From the NCBI GenBank assembly GCA_937923945.1, contig CALDWC010000167.1, positions 1-32,525 on the forward strand: a DNA stretch of 32,525 nt, in the 5' to 3' direction. The number at the start of each line of letters is the position of its first letter. Positions within the stretch are counted from its first letter, which is position 1. The DNA comes from an uncultured Treponema sp. (GTDB lineage: Bacteria > Spirochaetota > Spirochaetia > Treponematales > Treponemataceae). Below the pieces are notes generated by a model. It did no database searches. It saw nothing but the letters and a program-made list of their open reading frames with translations, and was not told where the DNA came from. This document shows positions 8,657 through 17,498 of this stretch, one piece after another. The position numbers were made by a program, and so were the translations under genes.

Positions 8657-10312
8657 ATGAAATTTAGTGTCGATGATGAAATTGATAACCTCTTAAATTT
8701 TATTGACAGCTCAGTGAAAAAAGAAGAGCCGGTTACACCGGTTGACATAAATAAAAAAACTATGTTTTCAAAATCACGTGAAGCTATCGGTGAAGAAGCA
8801 CGTGATCCCAGTGAAGTTGATCTCAGTGAAAAAGAATTTCCAAAAGTAACTAAGTCCTATGCGGAAAAAGGACATCACCATTTTGATTCAACTGATTTTT
8901 ATAAAAAACTTTTATCAGATGGCGGCGACACGGCAAAAAAACTGCATCAGTCATTGACCAAATATTTAACGGTTGCCGATCCGAAAGACAGAGCAGTCTA
9001 CCGACAGCAAATTATTACCGACTATTGGAATTTTATTTCCGATGTATCGTCCGAAGTTGGCTCCGGCATGGCGGAACGCGAAAAAAAATATGCAATACGA
9101 TACGGTATGGTGTTACCGACGCTGCTCACACCGGAACAAAAGAATGCGTTTTCCCGAGTGATTGATGACAACCCGCTCTGCGTACCGATTTACTATCTGG
9201 ACGAATGGTTCGAAGCTATCGGTTCCGGTAAAATTAACCCGTCTGCAACCGATGAAGTTCGCATCAGCCGAAAAAACGAAGACGAACGAATTAAACAGCT
9301 TTTTGACAAAGCAAGCGGACGGAAACAGAGTAATGAAAGTTTGCTGCGTGCAAAGTCGGATGAACGTGCCCGCTACGAAGACGATATTCGAAATCATTTA
9401 GACGAGCTTTTTGCCCATGATTTTGTGCAAGGGCTCAGTGCAAACATAAAAGCCCCCTACACGGAAGCGCAAAAACGGGGCTTGACAAAAATCAACGAAT
9501 ACATGCGCAAACTTCTTGCCGCGGATCGCGAGTTAGTTGCACTTTTGAATGAATACAAGCGTGCAGAAAGTGATATAAAATCGCTTGAACAGAAAATGGT
9601 TCATTCGGAAACGGAAAAAAGTGTTAATCTTTCCGGCGTTGCAACCGAATTTGACACAATTCGGCAAATGACGAAAATGTGCTGCGGACGGCAGGGAAAC
9701 CACTTTCCGATCTTGTCCCGCGAATATTTACGCTCATTGCCGGAAGAAATCGGTACACGCGAAAATATTTTAAAAGTGCTGGCAAAAATTGAAAGCATTG
9801 ATCCAGAAGTTTTTTGCCGACAATATCGTACTCAGATGAATCGTATTCCGCCGTTTGTTATTTTAATTCCGAGCTACGGCGATATCGGCTTTTGTTGGGA
9901 ACCGTTTGACCGCTATAACCGAATAACGAGTCGCGGGCGAATCGCCGTACCGATGTATGCGAAAAATGTAACTGCTTCGATTTTGCGGGCACTTGCTGAT
10001 CTTCGCTGGCAGGTTGCAAAAGAAAAAGCTTCTTACTATTGGATGGAAGAAGGCTTAACCGGCAATTACTATCAGTGGTATCAAAATCAAAAATTAAAAG
10101 GCGACATCAAAGACTATTTTATTGACGATTATTTGGTATGGATTCTCAAGGAAAGTGAAGGCATCCAAAAACTTTCGCGTGAAGTCCGCGATATTTTTTG
10201 GCGGTATATGCCGTTCAGCCAATCGATTAAAGATGAACTGAAAACACGGGCGCCGGTGTATCAGGAGCTTTGCCAAAAAGATTTAAATCGTCAGCTTTCC
10301 GACGGATATTAA
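8657..10312 (+). CDS. Hypothetical protein, 551 residues, unrecognised
   Basis: The start is ATG 8657, preceded by TAGGAG; the frame is open further upstream but only through the tRNA. I do not recognise the family. No signal peptide, membrane segment or metal-binding HExxH is seen, so it is probably cytoplasmic. The N-terminal 90 residues are charged and low in complexity. Residues about 90-260 are mixed helical, and 260-340 look like coiled coil. The C-terminal 150 residues are rich in aromatics (GFCWEPFDRYNR, YYWMEEGL, NYYQWYQNQ), which suggests a compact conserved domain. It lies 30 bases behind tRNA-Ala and may share its transcript. The gene looks intact and similar in composition to its neighbours. 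Confidence 0.8.
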   Translation: MKFSVDDEIDNLLNFIDSSVKKEEPVTPVDINKKTMFSKSREAIGEEARDPSEVDLSEKEFPKVTKSYAEKGHHHFDSTDFYKKLLSDGGDTAKKLHQSLTKYLTVADPKDRAVYRQQIITDYWNFISDVSSEVGSGMAEREKKYAIRYGMVLPTLLTPEQKNAFSRVIDDNPLCVPIYYLDEWFEAIGSGKINPSATDEVRISRKNEDERIKQLFDKASGRKQSNESLLRAKSDERARYEDDIRNHLDELFAHDFVQGLSANIKAPYTEAQKRGLTKINEYMRKLLAADRELVALLNEYKRAESDIKSLEQKMVHSETEKSVNLSGVATEFDTIRQMTKMCCGRQGNHFPILSREYLRSLPEEIGTRENILKVLAKIESIDPEVFCRQYRTQMNRIPPFVILIPSYGDIGFCWEPFDRYNRITSRGRIAVPMYAKNVTASILRALADLRWQVAKEKASYYWMEEGLTGNYYQWYQNQKLKGDIKDYFIDDYLVWILKESEGIQKLSREVRDIFWRYMPFSQSIKDELKTRAPVYQELCQKDLNRQLSDGY

Positions 10313-10331
10313 ACTCAAAAGAAATACGGCA

Positions 10332-10360
10332 TTGCTAAATTCTTACCGTTGTGTTATACT
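10332..10360 (+). promoter_or_regulatory. Extended -10 promoter giving a leaderless helicase mRNA
   Basis: TTGCTA (10332-10337), 17 bases, then TATACT (10355-10360) preceded by TGT, the extended -10 pattern. A start site 7 bases after the -10 box is exactly the A of ATG 10367. No Shine-Dalgarno sequence exists upstream of that ATG. Confidence 0.6.
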
Positions 10361-10366
10361 GCCAAA

Positions 10367-12934
10367 ATGGATTACAAAAAACTTCCCGTATATGCGGAAA
10401 AGCAAAAAATTTTAGATTGCTTAAAGACAAATCAAGTTATCGTGGTCGAAAGTCCAACCGGTTCGGGAAAAACGACACAGCTACCCGTGATTCTGCACGA
10501 AGCGGGATATAGTGAACAGGGCATGATCGGCGTAACGCAGCCGCGGCGTATTGCTGCTTTGTCGGTCAGTGAATTTATTGCAAAACAGCTCCATACAAAC
10601 ATGGGCGATTTAGTCGGCTATAAAATGCGGTTCAGCGATATGACGAGTGCCGACACGAAAATTAAAATTATGACAGACGGCATTTTACTGCAAGAGCTGA
10701 AGCTCGATCCCTGGCTCAGTAAATATTCCGTTATTATGGTTGACGAAGCGCATGAGCGCAGTTTGAATATCGATTTTGTGTTGGGACTTTTAAAACGCAT
10801 TTTGAAAAGTCGCACCGATTTTAAAGTGATTGTTTCATCGGCAACAATTAACACGGAAATGTTTTCGCTGTATTTTGATGAATGCCCAATTGTAAAAATC
10901 GAGGCGGAAGCCTATCCGGTAACACTCATTTTTGATCCGCCCGAAGTGGCAGTTTCGACGGAAAGCGCCGTAGCGGAAAGTGCATTGCACGAAAAAATTG
11001 CATCGATTATGTCACGAATTGTTTTAGAAAACCGGAACGGCGCCGTACTGATTTTTTTACCGGGCGAGCGTGCCATTAAAAACTGCATTGACCGCTTGGC
11101 AACTGATCCGCAAATCGGACGGAAACTGTATTTGTTGCCGTTGTACGGGCGACTCAGTAAAGAAGAACAGGAGCGAGTTTTCGATAAGCCTCCGTTCGGA
11201 AAACGCAAGGTAGTCGTTGCCACGAACATTGCGGAAACTTCGATTACGATTAACGATATTGTAACGGTTATTGATTCGGGACTTGCAAAGTTAAATCACT
11301 ACAATCCTTTTACGTTTACTTCAAGTTTGGAAGAAACACCGGTGTCGAAAGCCTCGTGCAATCAGCGACGCGGTCGGGCGGGTAGGACGCAGGCGGGAGT
11401 TTGTTACCGATTGTACAGCCGCTCCGATTTTGAAAGCCGCTCGATGTACACCGTTGAAGAAATTTACCGCACCGACCTTTCGGAAGTTGTCTTGCGGATG
11501 TCGGAGTTGGGAATTTATGACTTTGAAGATTTTTACTTTTTATCATCGCCGGGAAAAAAAGACATTATCGGGGCGATTGACACGCTGAATCTTCTTTCTG
11601 CGTTAAACCCCGACCGCACCTTGAGCGATATCGGAAAACTGATGTGTGCGTTTCCGCTGAGTCCGCGGCAATCGCGCATGATTGTTGAAGCAATTTTGCA
11701 TTTTCCGCGCTCAATCGAAGAAGTCGTTATTGCGGCAAGTTTTCTTTCCGCACGCAGTCCTTTTATTTTTCCGGAAGGCTACGAATTGGAAGCGACGCAA
11801 GCGCACACCCGCTTTTATGATGACTATGGCGACTTTGTTTCTTTTTTGCGCATTTTTAAAAAATATACCGCGTCCGAAAAACGAACGGATTTTTGCAAAA
11901 AAAACTTTTTAGATGAACGCATTATGGCGGAAATCGCAAATATAAAAGAGCAACTGGAACTGATTGTCGGCGATTTGGGGATTCCGATTTTGTCGGGCGG
12001 TTCAACGGTTGATTATTTGCAGTGCATCGCAACCGGCATGATTCAATTTGTGTGCGTAAAGGAAGGACGCGGCTCATATCGGAGTACTACCGCCGGAAAA
12101 ATTTTTATTCATCCGGGATCGTGCATTTACAAGAGCAATCCCGAATTTATCGTTGCAGGCGAAATCGTCCGCACCACACGAATGTATGCAATGTCGGTAT
12201 CGCCGCTGCCGAAAATTGTAGTCGAAACGGTAGCCCCTGCCCTATTGAATGCTGTTCCCAAAAAAGAATCGCCGAAAGAAAACCGGCAAACAAAAAGACG
12301 CCCCGCTGTGCAAAAACCGGAACGCGATAAAACAAAACGCGACGATACGAAAAAAATCGCAACCAATTCGGTGAAACTGCTCGGGAAAAACTATGACGTA
12401 CAAAAAATTTCCGGCAGAAAGTTTTTAATTTTACCGATTGCGGATATCCGCGAAATGATTACGGTGATGCAGTCCAAAACGAATGAAACCGATTATGCGC
12501 TGGAACAGGCAAAAGGATTGCGGGTAAAAATTATCACGAGTGATAAAAAAGAACTTTTAAGCGGCGAAAAATTGGGGAATGCGCTTAAAATTATGCAGCT
12601 TTTTAACACGGAAAAAATTCCTGAAAATACGGTTCCCTTGCAAAAGAATTTTTCGCTTTCAAATACGAATGACTTATACGTGTTAGTTGCCGAATTGCCG
12701 AAACTCTTCCGTACAGCGGCGGTAAAACGCAACACAAAAGAACTCGGTTTTGTCACGCTCTGTTCGGACGGCACTGATGTGTGCTGGTTTAAAACGATGC
12801 GGAAATTTCAAAATGCACTGTACGAAGCTTTTGCAACGGTTCAGCTCATTGCCGCAAAGTCGGCGGAGCTTTCCGAAGCGGAAAACAATACAGTAAAAAC
12901 GCTTTATGCACAAATGAGTCGATTTGTAAAATAA
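10367..12934 (+). CDS. hrpA: HrpA-type DEAH-box ATP-dependent RNA helicase
   Basis: 855 residues from ATG 10367; the frame extends to a TTG 18 bases upstream, but that lies inside the -10 region. Walker A GSGKTT is at 32-37, followed by TQPRRIAALSV (the HrpA form and not the HrpB form), DEAH at 126-129, SSATI, and QRRGRAGR at 333-340. Winged-helix and helical-bundle regions and an OB-like segment with IHPGS and Y-MSVSPL follow to about residue 630. The E. coli enzyme is about 1300 residues, so this one is short. After a very basic linker (about 632-668) comes a roughly 185-residue C-terminal domain I cannot assign. The likely role is remodelling structured RNA or stalled ribosomes. It ends 30 bases from the convergent TSUP gene, with no terminator seen. 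Confidence 0.9.
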   Translation: MDYKKLPVYAEKQKILDCLKTNQVIVVESPTGSGKTTQLPVILHEAGYSEQGMIGVTQPRRIAALSVSEFIAKQLHTNMGDLVGYKMRFSDMTSADTKIKIMTDGILLQELKLDPWLSKYSVIMVDEAHERSLNIDFVLGLLKRILKSRTDFKVIVSSATINTEMFSLYFDECPIVKIEAEAYPVTLIFDPPEVAVSTESAVAESALHEKIASIMSRIVLENRNGAVLIFLPGERAIKNCIDRLATDPQIGRKLYLLPLYGRLSKEEQERVFDKPPFGKRKVVVATNIAETSITINDIVTVIDSGLAKLNHYNPFTFTSSLEETPVSKASCNQRRGRAGRTQAGVCYRLYSRSDFESRSMYTVEEIYRTDLSEVVLRMSELGIYDFEDFYFLSSPGKKDIIGAIDTLNLLSALNPDRTLSDIGKLMCAFPLSPRQSRMIVEAILHFPRSIEEVVIAASFLSARSPFIFPEGYELEATQAHTRFYDDYGDFVSFLRIFKKYTASEKRTDFCKKNFLDERIMAEIANIKEQLELIVGDLGIPILSGGSTVDYLQCIATGMIQFVCVKEGRGSYRSTTAGKIFIHPGSCIYKSNPEFIVAGEIVRTTRMYAMSVSPLPKIVVETVAPALLNAVPKKESPKENRQTKRRPAVQKPERDKTKRDDTKKIATNSVKLLGKNYDVQKISGRKFLILPIADIREMITVMQSKTNETDYALEQAKGLRVKIITSDKKELLSGEKLGNALKIMQLFNTEKIPENTVPLQKNFSLSNTNDLYVLVAELPKLFRTAAVKRNTKELGFVTLCSDGTDVCWFKTMRKFQNALYEAFATVQLIAAKSAELSEAENNTVKTLYAQMSRFVK

Positions 12935-12964
12935 ACACAGCGTTTCGTTGAATCATCCCCGTCG

Positions 12965-13726
12965 CTATTTTACAATATCAAATATGATTTTTGCAAAAAG
13001 CAGCACGAGGACAATGAGCATCATCACTTTGATTAAGCGATTTCCCTTTTTAATAGCAAGCGACGAACCGAGCCAGTTTCCCGCAATGCCGCAAACGGCG
13101 GCGGGAATCCCGAGTGAAAAAATAATTTTTCCGCTGAAAAGGTACGCAATGAGCGAAGCGTAATTCGACGCAAGATTAAGCACTTTGGCGTTTCCCGACG
13201 CGGTTACCAAATCGTCTTTCATCAAACTTGAATAGGCAATAATCGCAAAAGTACCGGTACCGGGTCCGAATAGTCCATCGTAAAATCCGATGAGCAAGCC
13301 GATAATTGCGGCGAGCCGATATGCTTTTGCATCGGAAAGGGACTGTTCAGCGGGAGTGATGTTTCCAAAATCTTTTTTGAAAAATAAAAAGAGGGCAACA
13401 ACGGGAAGAAGTATGATAATAATAATTTTCAACACTTGCTCGTCAATGTGCAATGCCAATTTTGAACCGAGGTACGATGCCGCAAATGAAGTAAGCGCGG
13501 ACACAAAAGCGATATTAAGATGCATCGCTTTTTTTTGGAAAAAAGTCAGCGTTGCCACAGTGGTGCCGCACGCCGCGGAAAACTTATTGGTGGCAAGCGC
13601 ATTGTGCGTAGGAAGCCCGGCAAAAAAATAAGCAGGCAACGAAATCAGTCCACCACCACCGGCAATTGCATCAATAAATCCGGCAAGAAAAATCAAAGCA
13701 CATACAATAATAAGCTGGAAACTCAT
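12965..13726 (-). CDS. TSUP-family (TauE/SafE) membrane permease
   Basis: 253 residues from the ATG at 13726, which has AAGGAG 7 bases upstream. A TTG six bases earlier is possible but too near the site. The protein is almost wholly hydrophobic, with about seven or eight membrane helices. The N-terminal signature GFIDAIAGGGGLISLP and the internal repeat GFYDGLFGPGTGTF are typical of the TauE/SafE family, which moves sulfite, organosulfonates or related anions across the cytoplasmic membrane. The substrate cannot be told from sequence. It starts 30 bases after the end of coaX and is very likely cotranscribed with it. Confidence 0.88.
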   Translation of the reverse strand: MSFQLIIVCALIFLAGFIDAIAGGGGLISLPAYFFAGLPTHNALATNKFSAACGTTVATLTFFQKKAMHLNIAFVSALTSFAASYLGSKLALHIDEQVLKIIIIILLPVVALFLFFKKDFGNITPAEQSLSDAKAYRLAAIIGLLIGFYDGLFGPGTGTFAIIAYSSLMKDDLVTASGNAKVLNLASNYASLIAYLFSGKIIFSLGIPAAVCGIAGNWLGSSLAIKKGNRLIKVMMLIVLVLLFAKIIFDIVK

Positions 13727-13756
13727 CGGCAAACTCCTTTCGTTTTCGATATATAC

Positions 13757-14533
13757 TTATATAAACTTATCCAAAATAACGGCTAATCCTTGCGTCGTAA
13801 AGCCGACATCAATATGATCAAAAATTTCTTTTGCATCTTTGAACACAAAAGATAAGCCTCCCGTTGCAATACGCACACACGGTTCACCCAGTTCTTCTTG
13901 CATACGCTGTAACAGCGAAGTAATCAGCCCCTTATAGCCCAGCACGATACCGCTTTGAATGGCGCCAACCGTGTCGACTCCGAGCGCTGATTCCGGCTCG
14001 ACTAAAAATACGGTCGGAAGCTGCGCTGTATTTGAAAAAAGAGCTTTACAGGCAGTTTGCAAACCGGGAGCGATTGCAACGCCACGAACGGTTCCCGTAC
14101 TGTCGACGGCGGTAAACGTCAAAGCGGTTCCGAAATCCACAACTATACACGCTTTTTTATAGGTGTAAAAAGCAAAAACCGCGTTTGCTAAAAGATCCGT
14201 GCCGATTTCTTTGCGGGCGGTTTCGGGAATATGAAGCGGTAACTTGTCATAACATGCTGTATCAAACACGGTAACCGGAGCGGAAACTAAGCGTTGCAGT
14301 GCGGTTTTAATTTCAGCGGTTAACGCCGGTACTACCGACGAAATCAGCACTTTACTGATATCCGAAAATGCAACGCCCGCCGAAGCGAAAAGCTCGGTAA
14401 AAACTTTTGCGTACATCCGTGCATTCTGCGTTGTTTCGGTTGCGGTGCGTTTAATCGCTGTTGCCGGTTTATCAACTGATTCAAAAAATGCCAGCACAAT
14501 ATTGCTGTTTCCAATATCAACAATGAGTAACAT
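13757..14533 (-). CDS. coaX: Type III pantothenate kinase (CoaX)
   Basis: 258 residues, a normal length. It phosphorylates pantothenate in the first committed step of CoA synthesis, in the cytoplasm. The ASKHA-fold motifs are present: DIGNSN at 6-11 for phosphate binding, GTDLLANAV at 111-119 carrying the likely catalytic Asp113, DFGTALTF from Asp133 (the monovalent cation site), and PGLQT near 156-160. ATGGLS lies near the C-terminus. GGGAGG precedes the ATG at a good distance. It is the first gene of a two-gene unit with the TSUP permease and has its own promoter facing away from the YidC-sulfatase operon. Confidence 0.93.
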   Translation of the reverse strand: MLLIVDIGNSNIVLAFFESVDKPATAIKRTATETTQNARMYAKVFTELFASAGVAFSDISKVLISSVVPALTAEIKTALQRLVSAPVTVFDTACYDKLPLHIPETARKEIGTDLLANAVFAFYTYKKACIVVDFGTALTFTAVDSTGTVRGVAIAPGLQTACKALFSNTAQLPTVFLVEPESALGVDTVGAIQSGIVLGYKGLITSLLQRMQEELGEPCVRIATGGLSFVFKDAKEIFDHIDVGFTTQGLAVILDKFI

Positions 14534-14568
14534 TGTTTTCCTCCCATGAGTCTCAAATAATTCCGAAC

Positions 14569-14597
14569 ATTGTACGATATTTGTAATTTTATCACAA
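14569..14597 (-). promoter_or_regulatory. Promoter for coaX and the TSUP gene
   Basis: Read on the - strand: TTGTGA (14597-14592), 17 bases, then TACAAT (14574-14569). The start site would be near 14562, about 28 bases before the coaX ATG. Confidence 0.65.
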
Positions 14598-14641
14598 GTG
14601 GTTTATGAAAAAGAGAGGTTAAATTTACAACGCACGGGGAA

Positions 14642-14669
14642 TTGACAAAATATTGTATTCCGCTATACT
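14642..14669 (+). promoter_or_regulatory. Strong promoter for the YidC-sulfatase operon
   Basis: TTGACA (14642-14647), 16 bases, then TATACT (14664-14669). The start would be near 14676, giving a leader of roughly 67 bases that opens with a partial copy of the dispersed palindrome. Confidence 0.75.
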
Positions 14670-14677
14670 TACGGCTT

Positions 14678-14700
14678 GGAAACGCTGATTAAAGGTTAAC
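14678..14700. repeat. Partial copy of the CTGATTAAAGG palindrome arm
   Basis: GGAAACGCTGATTAAAGG here matches the reverse complement of the right arm of the 23125-23158 palindrome with 18 of the first 20 bases equal. A separate 8-base palindrome GGTTAACC (14694-14701) overlaps it. It lies at the predicted 5' end of the YidC-sulfatase mRNA. Confidence 0.4.
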
Positions 14701-14742
14701 CGTAATTATCGTTGTTTCTTAACATAAGGCTTTTAGATTATA

Positions 14743-17481
14743 ATGACATTGTTTTTATATATGATTTTTATCTATCCCGTTTATATGTTTGTGGAGTTTA
14801 TTTTCTCTTTGGCAAATATGCTGACTAACGGGAACACGGGATTATCAATTGTTGTTTTGAGTCTAGCGGTGAATATTATTTGTTTACCGATATATTTGGT
14901 TGCAGAAAAATGGCAGGAAAAAGAGCGGGCAATTCAAAAAAAACTCAAGCCGAAAATAACGGATATTAAGGCGGTATTTTCAGGAGATGAGCGGTATATG
15001 ATTCTTTCAACGTTTTACCGGCAAAATCATTATCACCCGCTGTACGCGTTACGGGGGCTTTTTCCGCTTTTAATACAAATTCCGTTTTTTATTGCGGCGT
15101 ATTCTTTTTTATTGCATCTACCGCTTTTGCACAATACCTCGTTTTTATTTTTGGAAGATTTATCTGCGCAGGACGGACTGCTAACAATCGGAGGTATTTC
15201 AATAAATCTTTTGCCGATTGTGATGACCGCTATCAACATTGCCGCTTCTGCCGTATATGCACATGACTTGGAGGTTAAGGATAAGTTGCAGCTTTATATT
15301 TCTGCGGCTATTTTTTTTGTCCTTTTATATAATTCACCATCAGGCTTGGTTTTTTACTGGACGCTGAATAATCTTTTTTCATTATTGAAAAATATTTTTT
15401 ATAAAGTACCGGTGAGTAAACAGGTCTGGTACGGTATTGCCATAGCCGCATTTGCTGTTGCAGCCGTAACAACCTGGGTACTTTCCGTACCGTTCAAGGC
15501 AACGCTTATACTGATTGTTTGTACTGTGCTGGTTGCACTCATTCCGGCGGTGAAAAAACTTTGTATCGCGCAGGAAGCGAAAGGTCGTTTTTCTGTCTTG
15601 GAAAACAATAAAAGCCGATTCGATATTTTTTTACTGAGTACGGTGAGTATCCTGTTGCTGATTGCTCTGGTTATTCCGACGACAATGATGGCAAGTTCGC
15701 CGACTGAATTTTGCAATGTGGAAGGAATCAAAACACCGATTGGTATTTTATATTATACGGGTGCACAGTGTCTCGGTTGCTTACTTTGGTTGATTGCCCT
15801 TTATACGCTTTTTAATAAACCGCAGGTACAAAAGACGTTCGCATATCTTTCTTGTATAATCTTAGCTATTTCTTTAATTGATGCGTATATTTTTATCGGA
15901 AATGAAGGAACCATATCCAACTTTCTCACCTTTGAAGATGAAAAAAAACTACAAGCAAGCTATACGCTTTTTACAATGAACCTTGTCGCCATTGCGATAG
16001 GAATAGCCGCGATGACGGCATTGCTTTTTTCAAAATTTGCCCACGCCGTTATGCTTCCCTTTTTAAAAATTATTATCGCAGCCTGTATTGTGTTGACGCT
16101 GATTTCCGGAATCATAATACACAAAGGAATGCAAAACACATCCGGGACAGCGACAGCTTCTGCAGAGATTGAACATGCATATACAGTTTCCAAAACGGGA
16201 AAAAATATTTTTATTATTATGCTTGACCGCTCAATGAATTTTTTTCTCGATCCGATATTTGAACATTGTGAGGCGGTACAAAAAGGATACACCGGATTTA
16301 CCGTGTTTGAAAACACCGTTTCATTCGGCGAGTATACCAATATGAGTGTTCCTTCGTTATTCGGCGGCTATGAATATACACCGGAAAATATTAACAAACG
16401 GTCAACCGAATTGCTGGTCGATAAGCACAATGAAGCTATGAGTGTGTTGCCGAAACTTTTCAGTGAACACGGTTGGAATGTCAGTTTTACCGATCCGCCT
16501 TGGCTCAATTATTCGTGGGAGCAGGATTTATCCGTGTTCGATACTTATGATATGACAACGGAAAACATTGATTTTAGCGGAAAATACACTGCTTCTTTTT
16601 TTTACGATTTAAGCCTTTCCGACACAGCGCAGCGAACCGCACAAGACCTCCCCGTTATCTACGGCATAAAACGGAATATGCTCATGTTTTCTATTTTGCG
16701 TCTTTTGCCGCATTTTGCACAAAGCGTGTTTTATGCAAACGGAAAATACGGCTCGGTTAATCCGGGACCGCTTCTGCGTTATACTTTTTTTAATGCGTAT
16801 TCCGCGCTTGAAAATCTGGACAAAGAAGTGGAGTTTGTCGAAAGCGGCGACTGTATCAATATCATTGTGAACAATGCAACTCATGAACCGCCGGATAGCG
16901 ATAATGTAAAATTTATCGGTAGGGATGAACTGATTCCGTTAGCAAAATCTTTTTGCAAAAACCAATATACGGAAAAACATTTTTATGCAAATTATTTAGC
17001 GCATGAATCGTGCGCAAAGTTTTTTCAGTTTTTAAAAGAAAACGATTGCTACGATAACAGTCGAATTATTATTATGGGGGATCACGGACGTTACGGTATA
17101 GAAACGGTCGCGATGAACTTTTTAAAAAATTTTAAAAATCGCGGAATTGAACCGACACGGATCATGCCGCTTTTGATGATAAAAGATTTTAATGCGGAAG
17201 GAAAACTAAAAAAGAATCATGACTTTATGACTTTGGCGGATGTTCCGATTTTAGCAACCGAAGGGCTGCCGAGCGAATTACAAAAAAATCCTTTTTCAGG
17301 CATCCCGTTCAAGCAATCGCAGGACAAGCGGGTGGTAAAATCAATGTACACAGGGGATTGGCACGCTGATCGTCACTTGAAACTTACCCAATTTAAGGAA
17401 TTGGGTACAGAGTGGATGTTTATAAAAGATAATGTTTTCGATTCTGCTTGCTGGAGCAAAACGGGATTTGATGAAAAATAA
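14743..17481 (+). CDS. YidC/Oxa1-like domain fused to a sulfatase-type phospho-glycerol/ethanolamine transferase
   Basis: 912 residues. Residues 1-220 align by eye with the YidC/Oxa1 core: NTGLSIVVLSLAVN at 31-44, a charged loop, HPLYALRGLFPLLIQIPFFI, then SPSGLVFYWTLNNL. The groove arginine of insertases falls at N44. About six or seven more membrane helices run to residue 470. Residues about 485-880 form an alkaline-phosphatase-superfamily domain: D495 in IIMLDRS, likely catalytic T532 in FGEYTNMSVPS (the EptA/LtaS arrangement), H714 in NATHEPP, and D780-H781 in GDHG. The catalytic part should face the periplasm and transfer a phosphoglycerol- or phosphoethanolamine-like group between lipids or glycans. 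The next gene, 17 bases on, is a glycerophosphotransferase. The cell's real insertase would be a separate yidC, normally near rnpA/rpmH. Domain calls are firm; the substrate is inferred. Confidence 0.88.
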   Translation: MTLFLYMIFIYPVYMFVEFIFSLANMLTNGNTGLSIVVLSLAVNIICLPIYLVAEKWQEKERAIQKKLKPKITDIKAVFSGDERYMILSTFYRQNHYHPLYALRGLFPLLIQIPFFIAAYSFLLHLPLLHNTSFLFLEDLSAQDGLLTIGGISINLLPIVMTAINIAASAVYAHDLEVKDKLQLYISAAIFFVLLYNSPSGLVFYWTLNNLFSLLKNIFYKVPVSKQVWYGIAIAAFAVAAVTTWVLSVPFKATLILIVCTVLVALIPAVKKLCIAQEAKGRFSVLENNKSRFDIFLLSTVSILLLIALVIPTTMMASSPTEFCNVEGIKTPIGILYYTGAQCLGCLLWLIALYTLFNKPQVQKTFAYLSCIILAISLIDAYIFIGNEGTISNFLTFEDEKKLQASYTLFTMNLVAIAIGIAAMTALLFSKFAHAVMLPFLKIIIAACIVLTLISGIIIHKGMQNTSGTATASAEIEHAYTVSKTGKNIFIIMLDRSMNFFLDPIFEHCEAVQKGYTGFTVFENTVSFGEYTNMSVPSLFGGYEYTPENINKRSTELLVDKHNEAMSVLPKLFSEHGWNVSFTDPPWLNYSWEQDLSVFDTYDMTTENIDFSGKYTASFFYDLSLSDTAQRTAQDLPVIYGIKRNMLMFSILRLLPHFAQSVFYANGKYGSVNPGPLLRYTFFNAYSALENLDKEVEFVESGDCINIIVNNATHEPPDSDNVKFIGRDELIPLAKSFCKNQYTEKHFYANYLAHESCAKFFQFLKENDCYDNSRIIIMGDHGRYGIETVAMNFLKNFKNRGIEPTRIMPLLMIKDFNAEGKLKKNHDFMTLADVPILATEGLPSELQKNPFSGIPFKQSQDKRVVKSMYTGDWHADRHLKLTQFKELGTEWMFIKDNVFDSACWSKTGFDEK

Positions 17482-17498
17482 GTTAAGGAGTTATTATT

